NCBI GenBank assembly: GCA_951799405.1 | Contig: OX637354.1 | Span: forward strand, 1,550,001-1,614,000 | From: Agapetus fuscipes | Lineage: Eukaryota; Arthropoda; Insecta; Trichoptera; Glossosomatidae | Length of the DNA: 64,000 nucleotides | Reading direction: 5' to 3' | Part shown: in pieces, positions 18,791-30,103 of the stretch | Layout: each line of letters opens with the position of its first letter | How positions within the stretch are numbered: the first letter of the stretch is position 1 | Made by a program: the position numbers and the translations under genes | The notes under the pieces: model-generated | Databases searched by the model: none | Told to the model about the DNA's origin: nothing | The model's input: only the letters and a program-made list of their open reading frames with translations

Positions 18791-18969
18791 CCCCCAAATT
18801 AGAAGGTTAATGAAAGATACAAACTTTGATTTGAATCTAGATGAAAAAAAAAATGCATTCGTAGAGATTATATAATATTTCTTTGAAAATCCATTTCCTG
18901 GTTTCACACTTGAACTTTTTCCCAGAAAATCTCAGCGATGTCAGTGACAAACATGAACAACAAATATTC

Positions 18970-19172
18970 TAACCTAATCTTATCTAATCTAAGTTGAAAA
19001 TATGGTGTAACATTTAAGTTTCCCATTATATGCATTTTCACAAGCAGACACGTATAAATTCGCGCTTACACATGCCACATGTGGACCTACAATATAAAAA
19101 CCCGAATCTCAAATCAACATACACCCTTTAACTCTTGCCGACCTCCCTTGAAACAGGGGTGACATTGGAGTC
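18970..19172 (-). repeat. Family A copy, 5' truncated
   Basis: Tail TAATCTTATCTAATC at the low end; ends at GGGGTGACATTGG. Confidence 0.7.
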
Positions 19173-19389
19173 CACAATTCTGGGCGGATTACCGTTGGAC
19201 ACTAATAAGGGATGTTCCAGACATTAAATGTCGAAGAAAATCCAAATATTCATTAGTTTTTAATAATTCTTTAATTAAAACTAAAAAAATGCATTTTACC
19301 TAGGTACTTGTTTACATTAAAATTTTCAAAATTTTCAATCGTCTTCTACTCAAAAATCTTACGTGATGGAGAAATTCTGAGATCAGTTC

Positions 19390-19635
19390 TGTACCCTTAG
19401 TACCAGTTGCAAAACTTGAGAAAAGTAAAGTTTACAGAAAATATTAAAGAGTGATTTCTTCCAATATCTGATGTTTTTGTTTCTTATACTTTATGGTCTT
19501 AGCAAAAGAGTTACAGTGATGAAGAAAATAAAGTTCAAACAAACAAAAATGGCAGATTTTGGAGGAAATCACTCTTTAATAATTGCCGTAAACTTTACAT
19601 TACTCAAGTTTTGCAGCTCGTACTAAGGGTACATT
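19390..19635. mobile_element. Inverted-repeat element L
   Basis: TACCCTTAGTACCAGTTGCA at the left and GCAGCTCGTACTAAGGGTAC at the right, with inner arms TAAAGAGTGATTTC / GAAATCACTCTTTA around the centre. A second copy is at 63,700-63,945. Confidence 0.65.
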
Positions 19636-19719
19636 TCTGAATTCAACAGACAAAATACTTACAAATCATTTCGCTTCATTCATTTAACGATCAAAAAATG
19701 TTTTTTTGTTGTCAAGTGT

Positions 19720-19863
19720 AATCTATGTTGGAAAGATATATTACATAAAAGACTCATATTACATGCAGTGCAATAATCAGACACGTATAAGTTCGCACTA
19801 ACACATGCCGCATGTGGACTTACATCATGACAACCCAATCTCTAATGAACATAAGCCCTGCGA
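19720..19863 (-). repeat. Family A copy, part 1 (split by L2 LINE)
   Basis: Tail side of an A copy; stops at CATAAGCCCTGCGACT. The remainder, CTTGCCGACCTTCCTTG, resumes after 20,606. Confidence 0.65.
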
Positions 19864-20606
19864 CTTACTCTTATATATATATTTGGATGACTTATTTTTT
19901 CTTTCTTCTTTTGGGCGCCGTTTCGTGGCTCCAGCCACTCCAAGGGCGCCCACCGCTCACTCTCTTCTTGTGAAGATGGTGGTCTTCAGCTCCTTCCTGA
20001 AGCGCTCCTCGCTGGTTTCCGTCCTCAGCTTCAAAGGCAGCCAGTTCCAGCACAACGGTCCCGCCGAACTGAACGCCCTATCCCCAAAGCCCGTTCTGCT
20101 CCGTCGAGATGGCATTTTCAGCTTGTTGATAGCATCACTCTGCGCCGAGCGAAGAGTGCACCGCTTATCAAAAATCTCGTCAAGCTTACATAATTCGGCT
20201 AAGTAAGAAGGGGCCGTTCCTCTGAGTGCTTTAAATACCAACTGCAGGCACATTTTGTATTCCACTCTCTCCGGGACACGCAGCCAGTGAAGATTCTGCA
20301 ATAGAGGAGTGACATGGTCAGTTCTACTGCCTCCCAAAATCACTTTTGCTGCGGTGTTAAAAACGGACTGCAATCTTGTTAGTTGCACCTTAGGAAGCCC
20401 AAGCATCAGGCTGTTGCAGTAGTCTAACCTTGAGACCACCAACGCATTCACCAGAGTTCTTGCTGCATCAACAGGTAAGCAGCTGCGAATACGCCTTATC
20501 TGCCTCAGGTGGAAAAAACTGGAGCTCACAATCCCCGATACCTGTTTTTCCATGGAAAGTGCCCCATCCAGATGCACACCTAAGAATTTGAGAGAATCCT
20601 GGGGTT
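19864..20606 (-). mobile_element. L2/CR1-like LINE, 3' part with RT C-terminal ORF
   Basis: The reverse-strand frame 20,577-19,957 encodes 206 residues of the RT thumb and C-terminal region: SFFHLRQIRRIRSCL, ALVVSRLDYCNSLMLGLP, VFNTAAKVILGG, HWLRVPERVEYKMCL, VFKALRGTAPSYL and [19 protein letters not shown]. This layout belongs to CR1/L2-type non-LTR elements. It is 5' truncated and flanked by TACTCTT at 19,865-19,871 and again near 20,609-20,615, a 7-bp target duplication inside a family A copy. Confidence 0.8.
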
Positions 20607-20639
20607 TAATACTCTTGCCGACCTTCCTTGAAATAAGAG

Positions 20640-20945
20640 TATTATATCTAAAAATCTGTTTGTTTGAAAGTGTGCTCTACTCTTAAGCATTTAGACCAAT
20701 TTCGTAAGACCATTAATCAACGTCAGGCTTACCAAATTACAGAAAAATAAAACACATTAAGAATAGTGTAACATATTGTGTAAGGCAAATTGATTGTATA
20801 ATATATAACTTCCTTTTGTTTCTCGCTTTTTTTCCTTCGTCATTTCCTTGGCCTTCCCCTTGCTCTTTTTCCAAAATAGATTATTGTATCGATGAAATAA
20901 TGAAGCAATATTATATGCAAGGATAATTTATTTAGAAGGTATGCA
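20640..20945. other. AT-rich spacer
   Basis: No coding or repeat signal seen. Confidence 0.3.
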
Positions 20946-21199
20946 TTCCTTGACTTATAGGTTGCTATGAGGCTGACCACCCATACTGTAAAGAATGATT
21001 CACTTTGCCAATGTCACCCCTGTGTCAGGGAAGGTCGGCGAAAGTTGTAGGGCTTATGTTCATTTGAGGTTTGGATTTTATTTGTAAGTACACATTCAGC
21101 ATTTGTAAGCGCGAACTACACGTGTTTGTTTATGGGCATACATCTGAGAGCTTTAAATGAATATATCCTTGCAACTAAGATTAAAGATTATAGATTATT
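20946..21199 (+). repeat. Family A copy
   Basis: ATTCCTTGACTTATAGG boundary to the ATTATAG tail. Confidence 0.75.
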
Positions 21200-21206
21200 A
21201 TATGCA

Positions 21207-21605
21207 TTCCTTGACTTGTAGGTTGCTATGAGGCTGACCACCCATACTGTAAAGAATGATTCACTTGGCCAACGTCACCCCCGTTTCAGGTCGGCAAAAT
21301 TAGCAGGGTGTATGTTCATTTGAGGTTTTGATTTCAATTTGTAAGTACACAGCAGCATTTGTAAGTGCGAACCCCTGTTCCAGGGAAGGTCGGCAAGAGT
21401 TGCAGGGTGTATTTCCATTTGAGATTTGGTTTTTAGATTGTAGGTTCATATGCGGCATGCGCAAGCGCGAACTTGTACGTGTCTGCTTGTTACAATGCAT
21501 GTAATGTGAATCTCCAATGTTACATGTCTTTGCAACTAAGATTAGATTTGATAGATAGAACTTACACGTGCCTGTTTGTGGGAATGCATATAATATGAAT
21601 TTTTC
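21207..21605 (+). repeat. Chain of partial family A copies
   Basis: A copy from ATTCCTTGACTTGTAGG (21,207-21,372) is fused to another starting inside the element at CCCTGTTCCAGGGAAGG (21,373-21,556), then a short internal piece to 21,605. Three joined fragments in one orientation suggest template switching or recombination. Confidence 0.6.
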
Positions 21606-21913
21606 TCTAGGAAACTAATATTCAGGAAACGTGTTGATTATCCTCCAAATGGATTGTATGAACTTTGATGTCGATAAAAATTACAAGTAAAACAAAAAAT
21701 GGACCCTGTTGTTGCGTAAGGCTGCCTCCCTTACCCGTAGAAAACAATTATTTCACACGCTCGAATGGCGTAGTGAAACACGCAGCGTACTGCTAGTATG
21801 AAATTGTAAAAAAAGCATTGGCGACCGGTGAGATATTGATTGAAAAGGAACCCAGAATGTGGGAGTCCTATAAATAACTAAAGGGGAAAACACCATATAG
21901 ATAAAAAAAAAAT

Positions 21914-22175
21914 GAATAATAATAATATTAGGATGATTTATTTAGTGAGCGCTGTTTTTGTGTGCACACCTCAAGAGCCCCCTGCGAGCTTTGCCGTCGC
22001 TGTGGAAAGCGTCAATTCTCAAGCAAGCTCCAGTTGTTGTAAGGCTGGATGTACTGATGATGAAGAGCATTTTTGAAAATATTAAAATGATATATTTTTT
22101 TGTTTTCCGCCGGGATTCGAGCCCACAACCTTCCCTATACGAGTCAGAAGTGTTAACCACTAGACTACGGACCGG
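21914..22175 (-). repeat. SINE-B1
   Basis: Tail AATAATATTAGGATGATTTA at the low end, head ending ACTACGGACCGG. Confidence 0.7.
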
Positions 22176-22251
22176 AAATGAAAGAAAAATAATTTAAGGA
22201 TATTCAAATTCATGGATGCTTTAATGATTATATTCACATGTGATGAAAATA

Positions 22252-22414
22252 TACTCTTTCGGGAGCTGGGAAAGTCCTACTTTAAATAAAAAGTGTGCGG
22301 CGTAAGGTTGACCCCCTTACCTGTTAAAAATAAATAAGCATCACACGCGTATTCACAAGCATATGCTGCCATTTCAGGAACAGCACGGAAAGAAGTCGCT
22401 AAGTATGTGCAGCT
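22252..22414 (+). repeat. SINE-B2, divergent 3' half
   Basis: TTCGGGAGCTGGGAAAG through GCAGCTTA, with many substitutions. Confidence 0.5.
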
Positions 22415-22429
22415 TATAAGCGCCGTTTT

Positions 22430-23090
22430 ATGAATGAATCAAATATTGAATGCGTTAACACTGTTAAATCTTAATGGTTTATTATGGACGAGAAAAAACG
22501 CAAGTATTATAATATTTTGCATAAAAAATCATAAAGTTAAAGAATGAAATGGATTCGGCAGCAAATTCAAAACATTTTTTTCCAGCGGGCAATCGTCACA
22601 GGTCGCGTTGTCACTGGAGTTCCTTGGCAATCAATAAAAAAATATAATATTGCCTTTTCCCTAGGAACCTGGCAGTGTGACGTCACACTTTTCTTGTTTA
22701 TGGAATTCGTGTGATTCCATGCCATACTCAGAGTGGACTCTGCTCAAAATTCGAAATCACATTTATTTCCCTTCGGACAAACGTCACAGATCTATGTGAC
22801 TACGGTCCGTAGAAACCAAAAACAAAATACTGGTTTTTTTGCAATCAGGCCGTGTGACGTCACATTTTTTGTGTATGGAATTTGTGCCGAGTTTATTCCA
22901 TGATTTTTTATTTTAAATAGGATGCATCTGCGATGACGTTCGGTTTATTGGATGATTAATTTAATACTGAGGTCCACACATGAATTGGCATGGACAATAT
23001 TGTGTCGCAGCCGGGTTGCTAGGAAAAAGGGACACAAATATTTTGTTATCTATGTTAGCTAAAGGCTGCCGTCCCGTACAAGACTGACGT
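22430..23090. other. Unique sequence, no gene recognised
   Basis: Contains TGTGACGTCAC twice (about 22,677 and 22,853), flanking GTGTGATTCCATG-like segments, possibly an old inverted-repeat element. No credible frame. Confidence 0.3.
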
Positions 23091-23091
23091 A

Positions 23092-23351
23092 TCGTCCCCA
23101 CAGTGCATGTTTGTCTTATGTCCATCAGAGTTAATTTCACATGAGCAATGTTTGTACGTGCACTGGACCCAATGTGTCTTATGAAAACTGAAAATTGATT
23201 TTTCAAATATGGAAAACAACTCTCACATTATCGTGTTGTACGTTTTTTTCTCACCTTATATTGTGCAGAATGTGATTCTTAAGACCATTTCATTGAAAAG
23301 CCATCTTTGAATCAAATTGTAGATAAACCAAACAAGCACTGGGGGGACGAG
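23092..23351 (+). mobile_element. MITE D, complete
   Basis: CGTCCCCACAGTGCATGTTT at the left and AAACAAGCACTGGGGGGACG at the right are the full inverted termini. The body contains CAATGTTTGTACGTG. Confidence 0.75.
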
Positions 23352-24235
23352 TAGGTATGTTTGCCGAGAAAAGAGATCCAAATAAAATAAATGCTTGGAC
23401 TCAACGATCAAAAAACACTCTGAGTACTGCTCTACGTGTCTACAAAACTCATGGAATGACGTAGGTATTCGTAAAAAATCCAAAACCAAATGCATTTAGG
23501 AAAAACTAGTGTGACGTCATGCTTTACATATCTACAAAACCATTAGATGGATGGGATGGAAGATACTTTTGTCAGTTTGTGAGCATGGAATCTAGTTTTC
23601 GTGCATTGTCTATGGGAACCTAAGGTCCTACGCCCTTTTGGGAACAGTGTCGTTACCTGACTGACGCTCCTAAAGCTACTTGTGCTCGCGCTTCTGGCCT
23701 GAAAGAGAAAATTACATTCGTACACTTAGACACACAACAGATTTCAAGGGAACCACCATGTAAACAGCAAAAAAAACAATTAAAACTCATTATTATTTTA
23801 TTTTGATACGCCACTGGTGCATCAAAAATTACATCAGCCAATCGCACGCTTCGAAATTTTGAAATTTGAGGAACGGCGTCCAGTTGAATGCGTGCTATCC
23901 AGCGGCGTACATTATTTTTTCGTTTATGAAATAAACTTTTTAGTTTTTTAGGCTGTATACATTGTGTTCAGCATAAACAATTAAGGCGATAGAAACATTG
24001 GCACATATACATAATAGAACAGTTAAGACATCAAATAGAATAGAATAGAGTTTTAAGATTCAACTTAAGCACATTTTGTAGATAGATAAACATTTATTAT
24101 AACTAAAAACATAGCACAAATACATATAATATGCCATTATTCGCGCTGTTGACACAAAAAAATAAAAGTATTTGGAGAGAGCCCACAATAAATATATTGT
24201 TCACTTTTGTACCACAGAAGAAAACGATTCGAGGA
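23352..24235. other. Unique or unassigned sequence
   Basis: Overlapping reverse-strand frames around 23,543-23,847 show no known domain. 24,000-24,100 has AGAATAGAATAG simple repeats. Confidence 0.3.
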
Positions 24236-24247
24236 AAAATTAAGTTA

Positions 24248-24405
24248 TTAATGTAAAAATGAAAAAAAATAGTTTTTCTTCATGAGTAAGTTTATTTTCT
24301 CGAGCGCTTTCGGTGGCATTACACCCCTATAAAGAAAACAACAAAAATAAACCAGCTCGTGACGAGAAAACTTTGTGTTTTTATTTTTACATTATTAATT
24401 TAAAA
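24248..24405. mobile_element. Inverted-repeat element related to J
   Basis: TTAATGTAAAAATGAAAA at the left is inverted at the right (TTTTTATTTTTACATTATTAA). Carries CTCGAGCGCTTTCGG. Confidence 0.5.
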
Positions 24406-25560
24406 TAAATCTTCACAATTTCAATACACAAACCCTTGAAAGAGAAGCAGTTTCTCCCATCTTCAGGTGTAAAATGAAAATGGGAGGTATTGCTTCTGAC
24501 GAAACTGGTTGTGTACAAAATAAACTCAAAAAGTGAATTCATTTACAATTTTTATCGTTTATCCGAAGATACGTTTTTAAAATACAGTAATACTAAAAAA
24601 ACATGTGTTGAAATCCTCTTGGCGGAACATATTGCATCCAATTGAAGAAGTCCCTTCATTAAGCAACTTGACACTGGCGCCCCTGCTGGATGCGGGAATC
24701 AGCCACAAAGAAGAAGAAGAAGAAGAAATAAAATGACCCGACTTGTTTTGAAATTTATGTCTTTCTTTTTAAGTACCTACACAACACACATGCAGCATGT
24801 ATGAGAACGAAGTAACCTGTGCTTGCTTGAGTATCACATGGAAAACAAACGTCAAATATACGGTTTCTACAATATGTGTAGTTTAAAGAAAGAATAGTAT
24901 TACTAAGTAAGTATTAATAATATATTTTCAGTAAGTTAAATACCAACGCATGCGGCACTTGTAATTGCGAACTTACATGTGTTTTGCTGTGCAATATTCA
25001 AAAGGTAAAATACGGAAAACAAAATCGAATTTAAGAAAAGTAATCTAATGTAGCACTCAATAAACTCTTCAAAATTTATTATGTCATAGAAAATATTAAG
25101 TATTTCTTTCGTTTTTGCAGGAGAAACTTTTTAGCAAAGCTCTCTTCACAACTTTCAAAAACAGCTCCCAATTAGGCTTTGATTTATATAAGTAAATAAT
25201 TTATTATCATTTTGAGAAAATATATTATTGATAGCTTAAATGTTGATAAACCGTAATTGTTTTTTTTTAAATATTTATTTATATTTTAATGATGCTCTAA
25301 AAAAAAATTAAAACACAGTTCCGTAACTATTTTATTAAAAAGCGTTCTGCGCAGCCTTAATGTAAATCTTTAATGTTTATATATTGTTTTCAAATGTGTG
25401 ATAATGGATTTCGTGTCTGTGTGAGTCTGCAAAGTCTCTAGACGTAGGTACTTAAATAATTATTTATAACATAAGTATTTGTATTGATAGAGATTGCTCG
25501 AGTATTCTAGTGAGGTCTCACATGTGCCAGTTCTCAGTGATCCAAGAACAATTCTTAAAA
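24406..25560. other. AT-rich sequence without genes
   Basis: Holds a (GAA)n tract at 24,704-24,728 and a family A fragment at about 24,943-25,000 (CGCATGCGGCACTTGTAATT). Nothing else recognised. Confidence 0.35.
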
Positions 25561-25630
25561 GTGCCAAAGCTGTATGTTGCGTCAGACTAGTATCCTGCCG
25601 TCGCGTCGAGCTCTACAGTTCAAAAGCAAC

Positions 25631-25880
25631 TGATGATGATGAGTTGATGATTTATTTATAGCGCCGTTTCGTGATGTAGTCACTCCAAGGGCGCTTGTGC
25701 AAACGATGCCAGAAATTTGCTTGTCTTCAGTGCATTACGGAACTTTCCATGGCCCTCTAGCTCTCTCACATGATGAGGCAGGTAGTTCCAGGCCAGAGGG
25801 CCAGCAACTGCAAATGCACGCTCTCTAAACATTGTGTTAACTCTGTGTTCGAACCAAATGTAAACCGTATCTACAATAAA
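25631..25880 (-). mobile_element. L2/CR1-like LINE 3' end
   Basis: The (ATG)n tail at the low end, GCGCCGTTTCGTGATGTAGT, then reverse-strand coding FRERAFAVAGPLAWNYLP. Same subfamily as 50,505-50,765. Confidence 0.7.
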
Positions 25881-25922
25881 TTGTGTGAAATAAATAAACA
25901 GGAGTTTTCATAAAATTTAACC

Positions 25923-25975
25923 CGTAAATCATAAAAATATCTTTGCAACTAAGATTATTGAGATTATTATAGATT
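25923..25975 (+). repeat. Family A tail
   Basis: AAATATCTTTGCAACTAAGA then ATTATAG-type repeats. Confidence 0.5.
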
Positions 25976-26339
25976 GACCGTATCATTTTTATTTTTTTCT
26001 AAACCATGAAATGTTCCACACTCTATTCATTTTTTAATGTATCTTTAAAATAAAATATGCACCCTAAAAACAGCATTAAAAACGCCACTGAACTCTGAAA
26101 GAGGTTTTATTTTGTAAATTTACGACTGGAGATATGAATATTTTTGCAATACAGCACGATATCTAATCCTGCGACGAGGATTTATGGCAAGAGCTGGTAT
26201 AAAAAAATACTATGAAGTCACTTCAGATCGGTGTTCATATCTCTCAAGTCAAATCCACTTTCTTTCTCTTATCAATCTCCTTTCTTTGGTATCCATAAGA
26301 AATAAAAAAAAAATATTGAAAAAAAATCGTACTGGATGA
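25976..26339. other. Unassigned spacer
   Basis: No feature recognised. Confidence 0.3.
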
Positions 26340-26436
26340 AGAACGTAACTAAGCTACACATACAGTGTAACTTCTTGCCTGCGTTATCCCCAAAGAGTTC
26401 GTATGTGGCGATTCGGGACCTATTTATTTTTACTGT
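26340..26436 (-). repeat. SINE-B2 3' end
   Basis: AACGTAACTAAGCTACACAT through CCTATTTATTTTTAC. Confidence 0.7.
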
Positions 26437-26768
26437 TAAGTTTTTTTTTAGTGTCCATGTATATATTATTATTTATTGATTTAAAAAAAATTAATTTGTC
26501 ATGTATGTTCCTTGACTTATAGGTTGGTATGCGGCTGACCACCCATACTGTAAAATAAATGGTTCACTTTGCCAATGTCACCCCTGTTTCAGGGAAGGAC
26601 GGCAAGAGTTGCAGGGCTTATGTTCATTTGAGATTGGGTTTTTATATTGTAGGCCCACATGCGGCATGTGTTAGCGCAAAATTATACATGTCTGCTTGTG
26701 GGAATGCACTTAATATAAATCTTAAATGATATATATCCTTGCAGCTTAGATTAGATTAGATTAGACAT
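26437..26768 (+). mobile_element. RTE-1 3' UTR
   Basis: Extends about 80 bp upstream of the usual A boundary (GTCCATGTATATATTATT as at 670 and 28,150) and ends in (ATTAG)n. Confidence 0.7.
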
Positions 26769-26845
26769 TATGGTTTTTCAATAGTTTGAAGTGGGGGTTT
26801 CCCTGCTTCCAGAGGGGGTTACACCATATATATATATATATATAT

Positions 26846-27279
26846 TTAGAAATCCTGTGCGGGAGACTCCCTAGATTCTAAAGACTCTAGGGGTCTATGA
26901 CACTTGTTGTAGTGCCGCAGAGGTGTACAAGCTTGGTCGTCGCTACAAAGCGCCAATACTCAAGCAAGACCCAGTTGCTGTAAGGCTGGATGGACCTTTA
27001 TTGACCGGTCATTGGTAAAGGTTCATGAATTTTTCAACCCAGCGAAGAGCACATTCGAAATATAAATGGTATATTTTTGTGCTCCGCCGGGATCCGAATC
27101 CACAACCTTCCATTTACGAGTCCGAAGTGTTGCCACTACGGACTACGGACCGGTCCAAGATGCCAACGACACGCGGTGTACCTGAGCGGTTACCCATCCA
27201 AGCACTGACCACGCCCAATGTTGCTTAACTTCGGTGATCTATGGGAACCGGTGCTTTCAACATGGCTAACGTCGTTGAC
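26846..27279 (-). mobile_element. Chimeric SINE: 5S rRNA head + tRNA-like head + B3 body and tail
   Basis: Read on the reverse strand: a 5S rRNA-like head at 27,279-27,162, a spacer ATCTTGGACC, the B1/B3 tRNA-like head (27,157-27,085), the shared body, and the B3 3' end (GGAGTCTCCCGCACAGGATT at about 26,870-26,851), with TA-rich sequence as tail. Three other copies in the window keep parts of the same junction, so it is a family structure and not a chance neighbour. Confidence 0.75.
27162..27279 (-). rRNA. 5S rRNA-derived sequence (SINE head)
   Basis: 118 bp colinear with 5S rRNA. Reverse strand contains ACCGAAGTTAAGCAAC, GGGCGTGGTCAGTGCTTGGA and TGGATGGGTAACCGC, the A box, intermediate element and C box region of the internal promoter. 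Because it abuts the SINE without a terminator, it is a SINE promoter head and not an independent 5S gene. Confidence 0.75.
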
Positions 27280-27636
27280 AGTATGTGTAGCTTATTTGTG
27301 TATTTTTTTATACAAGGGTTGTAAAATATGCACGGAAGCAAAATGAATTATTTACTGTTTGGGACCCCTAGTAGAAAATATTTACGGAAACTCATGTGTA
27401 TATAAACGTAGAAAATTATATATAAACTAAGTCAGTCACTAGGGGTGCTGTCGCATCTTTCATACATTTTAATGGATCACGATACACTATAGAAAGGACG
27501 TTATTCAAAATATTTGTACTCGGAGTACAGGACGCGTTTTGTAAAAGGTTTGATCTCAGATAGTATTGTTGTGGATATCCGTATCCGAAACCAAAATAAA
27601 AACTTAGGATACTTTCAATTTTTTTTTTTTTTTTTA
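27280..27636. other. Unassigned spacer
   Basis: CTAGTAGAAAATA / TCACTAGGGGTGC hint at a decayed TIR element; not established. Confidence 0.3.
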
Positions 27637-27688
27637 AGAAATCCTGTGCGGGAGACTCCCTAGATTCTAAAGACTCTAGGGGTCTATG
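27637..27688 (-). repeat. SINE-B3 tail fragment
   Basis: AAATCCTGTGCGGGAGACTC through GACTCTAGGGGTCTATG. Confidence 0.7.
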
Positions 27689-27943
27689 TATCTAATCTAA
27701 TCTAATCTAAGTTGCAAAGATATGTTATATTGGAGATTCACATTACATGCATTCTTACGACCAGACACGTACAAATTCGCGCTTGCACATGCCTCATGTG
27801 AACCTACAACATAAAAACCAAATCTCAAAGGGACACACACCCTGCAACTCTTGCCGTCCTTCCCTGAGACAGGGGTGACATTGACAAATTGAACCATTTT
27901 TACAGCATGGTTGGTCAGCCGCATACCAACCTATAAGTAAAGG
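27689..27943 (-). repeat. Family A copy
   Basis: Begins (TCTAA)n, ends CCTATAAGTAAAGGAAC. Confidence 0.75.
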
Positions 27944-28104
27944 AACTTCCTTACGTGATAATCCTTACGTACAAAAAATCAGTGAATCAGCACTTATTCA
28001 GTTTTCGTTCTTATTAATTGTGGATATTGTGCTTTGTAATTTTTTTAAACTCTAATATCCGCAACTGAAACTAGCGGATATCCTAAAAAATTTATAATCT
28101 GTAT

Positions 28105-28228
28105 CCGACGTTGGCGGCTATGGTATATTAAATTGGAATTTGTTTTCTCTTTGTTGTCCATAGATATTATTATTTATTGATTTATAAAATGTAATTTTTC
28201 GTGTATGTTCCTTTCAACTTATAATAAA
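28105..28228 (+). mobile_element. RTE-1 fragment upstream of the A block
   Basis: GTTGGCGGCTATGG (end of ORF) through GTATGTTCCTTTCAACTTATA; the A block itself is missing. Confidence 0.55.
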
Positions 28229-28555
28229 TTTCCAGTATCCTTATCCGTATCCATATCCGAAACTTCATATCCATAACATCTCTTATACATACATAATACG
28301 TACGAGTACTTCCATAATATAAAGAAAGCATCAAAAGAATCTGAAATCACAAATTTCCATGGGATACACGAAAACCGATATACGCGGAAACCCTTTCTTT
28401 CTCCTTCAGAAAAGATAAAGGGATATAAAAAGGGGAGAGGCCTTGCAAAGGAATCAGAAGGAGCAGGGTAAAAGTTGCTTTGAGAAAAATTATTGAATCT
28501 ACAATCTAAGTGGAAAAGATATGAAAACATTAAGAAATCATTTTAAATGCATTCT
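28229..28555. other. TATCC-rich sequence, no gene recognised
   Basis: ATCC/TATCCG repeats at 28,230-28,275 and earlier at 28,040-28,100. A reverse 103-codon frame here has no domain. Confidence 0.3.
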
Positions 28556-28569
28556 AACATATTTGTTAT

Positions 28570-28866
28570 GCAGGCTTAGAATATAAATCTAAATTGCATA
28601 GATACACTTTGTAATTCATATTCAATGCATGCCCTCAAGCAGACATGAGTGAGTTTGCGCTTACAAATGCTGCATGTTAAATTACAAATAAATATTTCAG
28701 CCTCTCATGACCATAAGCCATGCAACTTTTGCCGACCTTACAAATGCTGCATGTGGACTTAGAAAATTAAGTCTTGCAAATTTTGCCGACCATCCATGAA
28801 ATAGGGATTGTATTGGAAAAGTGAACTATATTTTACAGAATGCGTGGTCGGCCTCATACCAACCTA
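28570..28866 (-). repeat. Family A copy with internal duplication
   Basis: The segment ACAAATGCTGCATGT through TTTTGCCGACC occurs twice in succession (28,659-28,737 and 28,738-28,790). Confidence 0.6.
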
Positions 28867-28867
28867 T

Positions 28868-29114
28868 CTTTAATCTAAGTTGCAAAGATATATAACATTT
28901 AAGATTTATATGAAACGTATTCCCACAAGCAGACACGTTTAAGTTCGCGCTTAAACATGCCGCATGTGAACCTACAACATAAAAACCAAATCTCAAAGGG
29001 ACATACACCCTGCAAATCTTGCCGTCCTTCCCTGAAACAGGGTAACATTGGCAAAGTGAACCATTTTTACAGCATGGGTGGTCAGCCGCATACCAACCTA
29101 TAAGTCAAGGAACT
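28868..29114 (-). repeat. Family A copy
   Basis: AAGTTGCAAAGATATATAAC to the boundary CTATAAGTCAAGGAAC. Confidence 0.75.
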
Positions 29115-29209
29115 TGAAAATTTTAATTGGATTTGTCGACGCAAAGTATACTGTTTTTTTTTTAAAATAATATTTTTTGCGTTTAATAAAATACGGATAT
29201 TCCTAATCT

Positions 29210-29375
29210 TAATATAAGGAAGGTCTTATTTCTCAACGGTTTGTCGGAGTCGTCCTTGGTGTCAATAAACGTCACCGTCAACCGAAATGCAAGTTTTTTC
29301 GAATTAAGTTTGGCGTCGTAAAGACACATCTCCTGATGATGACTCCGACGAAACGTTGAGTACTCCGGACTTCTG
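29210..29375. mobile_element. PLE-like palindrome with hammerhead-like core
   Basis: CTCAACGGTTTGTCGGAGTC at the left is inverted relative to GACTCCGACGAAACGTTGAG at the right (29,341-29,360). Confidence 0.5.
29333..29353 (+). ncRNA. Hammerhead-like core motif
   Basis: CTGATGA, TGACTCCGAC, GAAA. Core boxes fit but stem II pairs weakly in this copy. Confidence 0.25.
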
Positions 29376-29586
29376 CACATCACGCTTCGTAAAGTCTGTA
29401 TTTAATTCAATAATTCAAACTTCCATTTGAGGGATCGATCACTTTGATAGCTGGATTGTTTTGGGAGTAAATAATTACGTATCACGAAAAATTGCTCAGA
29501 GATATCTCGTTCACAGACAGTTCGTCCATGGACAAATCGATCACATGACAGTTTTTCCTCACGACTTTTCGCTCACCAATATTTCA

Positions 29587-29850
29587 GTCACTGATGTGAT
29601 ATGTTCCTTGACTTATATAGTGGTATGCGGCTGACCACCCATGCTGTAAAAATGGTTCACTTTTCCAATGTCACCCCTGTCTCAGGGAAGGACGGCAAGA
29701 GATGCAGGGTGTATGCCCATTAGAGATTTGGTTTTTATGTTGTAGGTTCACATGCGGCATGTGCAAGCGCGAACTTTTACGACGTGTCTAGCTGTGAAAA
29801 TGCATGAAATGTGAATATCCAATGTAACATATATTTGCAACTTAGATAAG
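29587..29850 (+). repeat. Family A copy inside foldback N
   Basis: TGTTCCTTGACTTATATAG to TTGCAACTTAGATAAG. Confidence 0.7.
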
Positions 29851-30103
29851 ACTGACAACTTTGCCGAAGGTAAATCGTCAACACAAACATCGGTCACGCA
29901 CAATTCCGTCAAATGACATTTTGTCCACATGACTTTTTGGTCAAAAACATTTCGGTCACGTACATACAATATTACTATGATCAAAAGATAGCATCATCAC
30001 AGAAAAGAACACTAATCATACAATATGTTATACACACACAGCAAAGCCACGGTTCAACCGCCACTTAACATGACTTTTCGATACAAGAAAAACGATGATG
30101 CAT

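Noticed and set aside
23543..23847. Reverse-strand frames with Ser/Arg-rich sequence as a possible exon
   Set aside because: Two frames are open together, no clear splice sites, no family recognised.
27162..27279. Independent 5S rRNA gene
   Set aside because: No terminator at its 3' end, and the sequence continues without break into a SINE at several loci.
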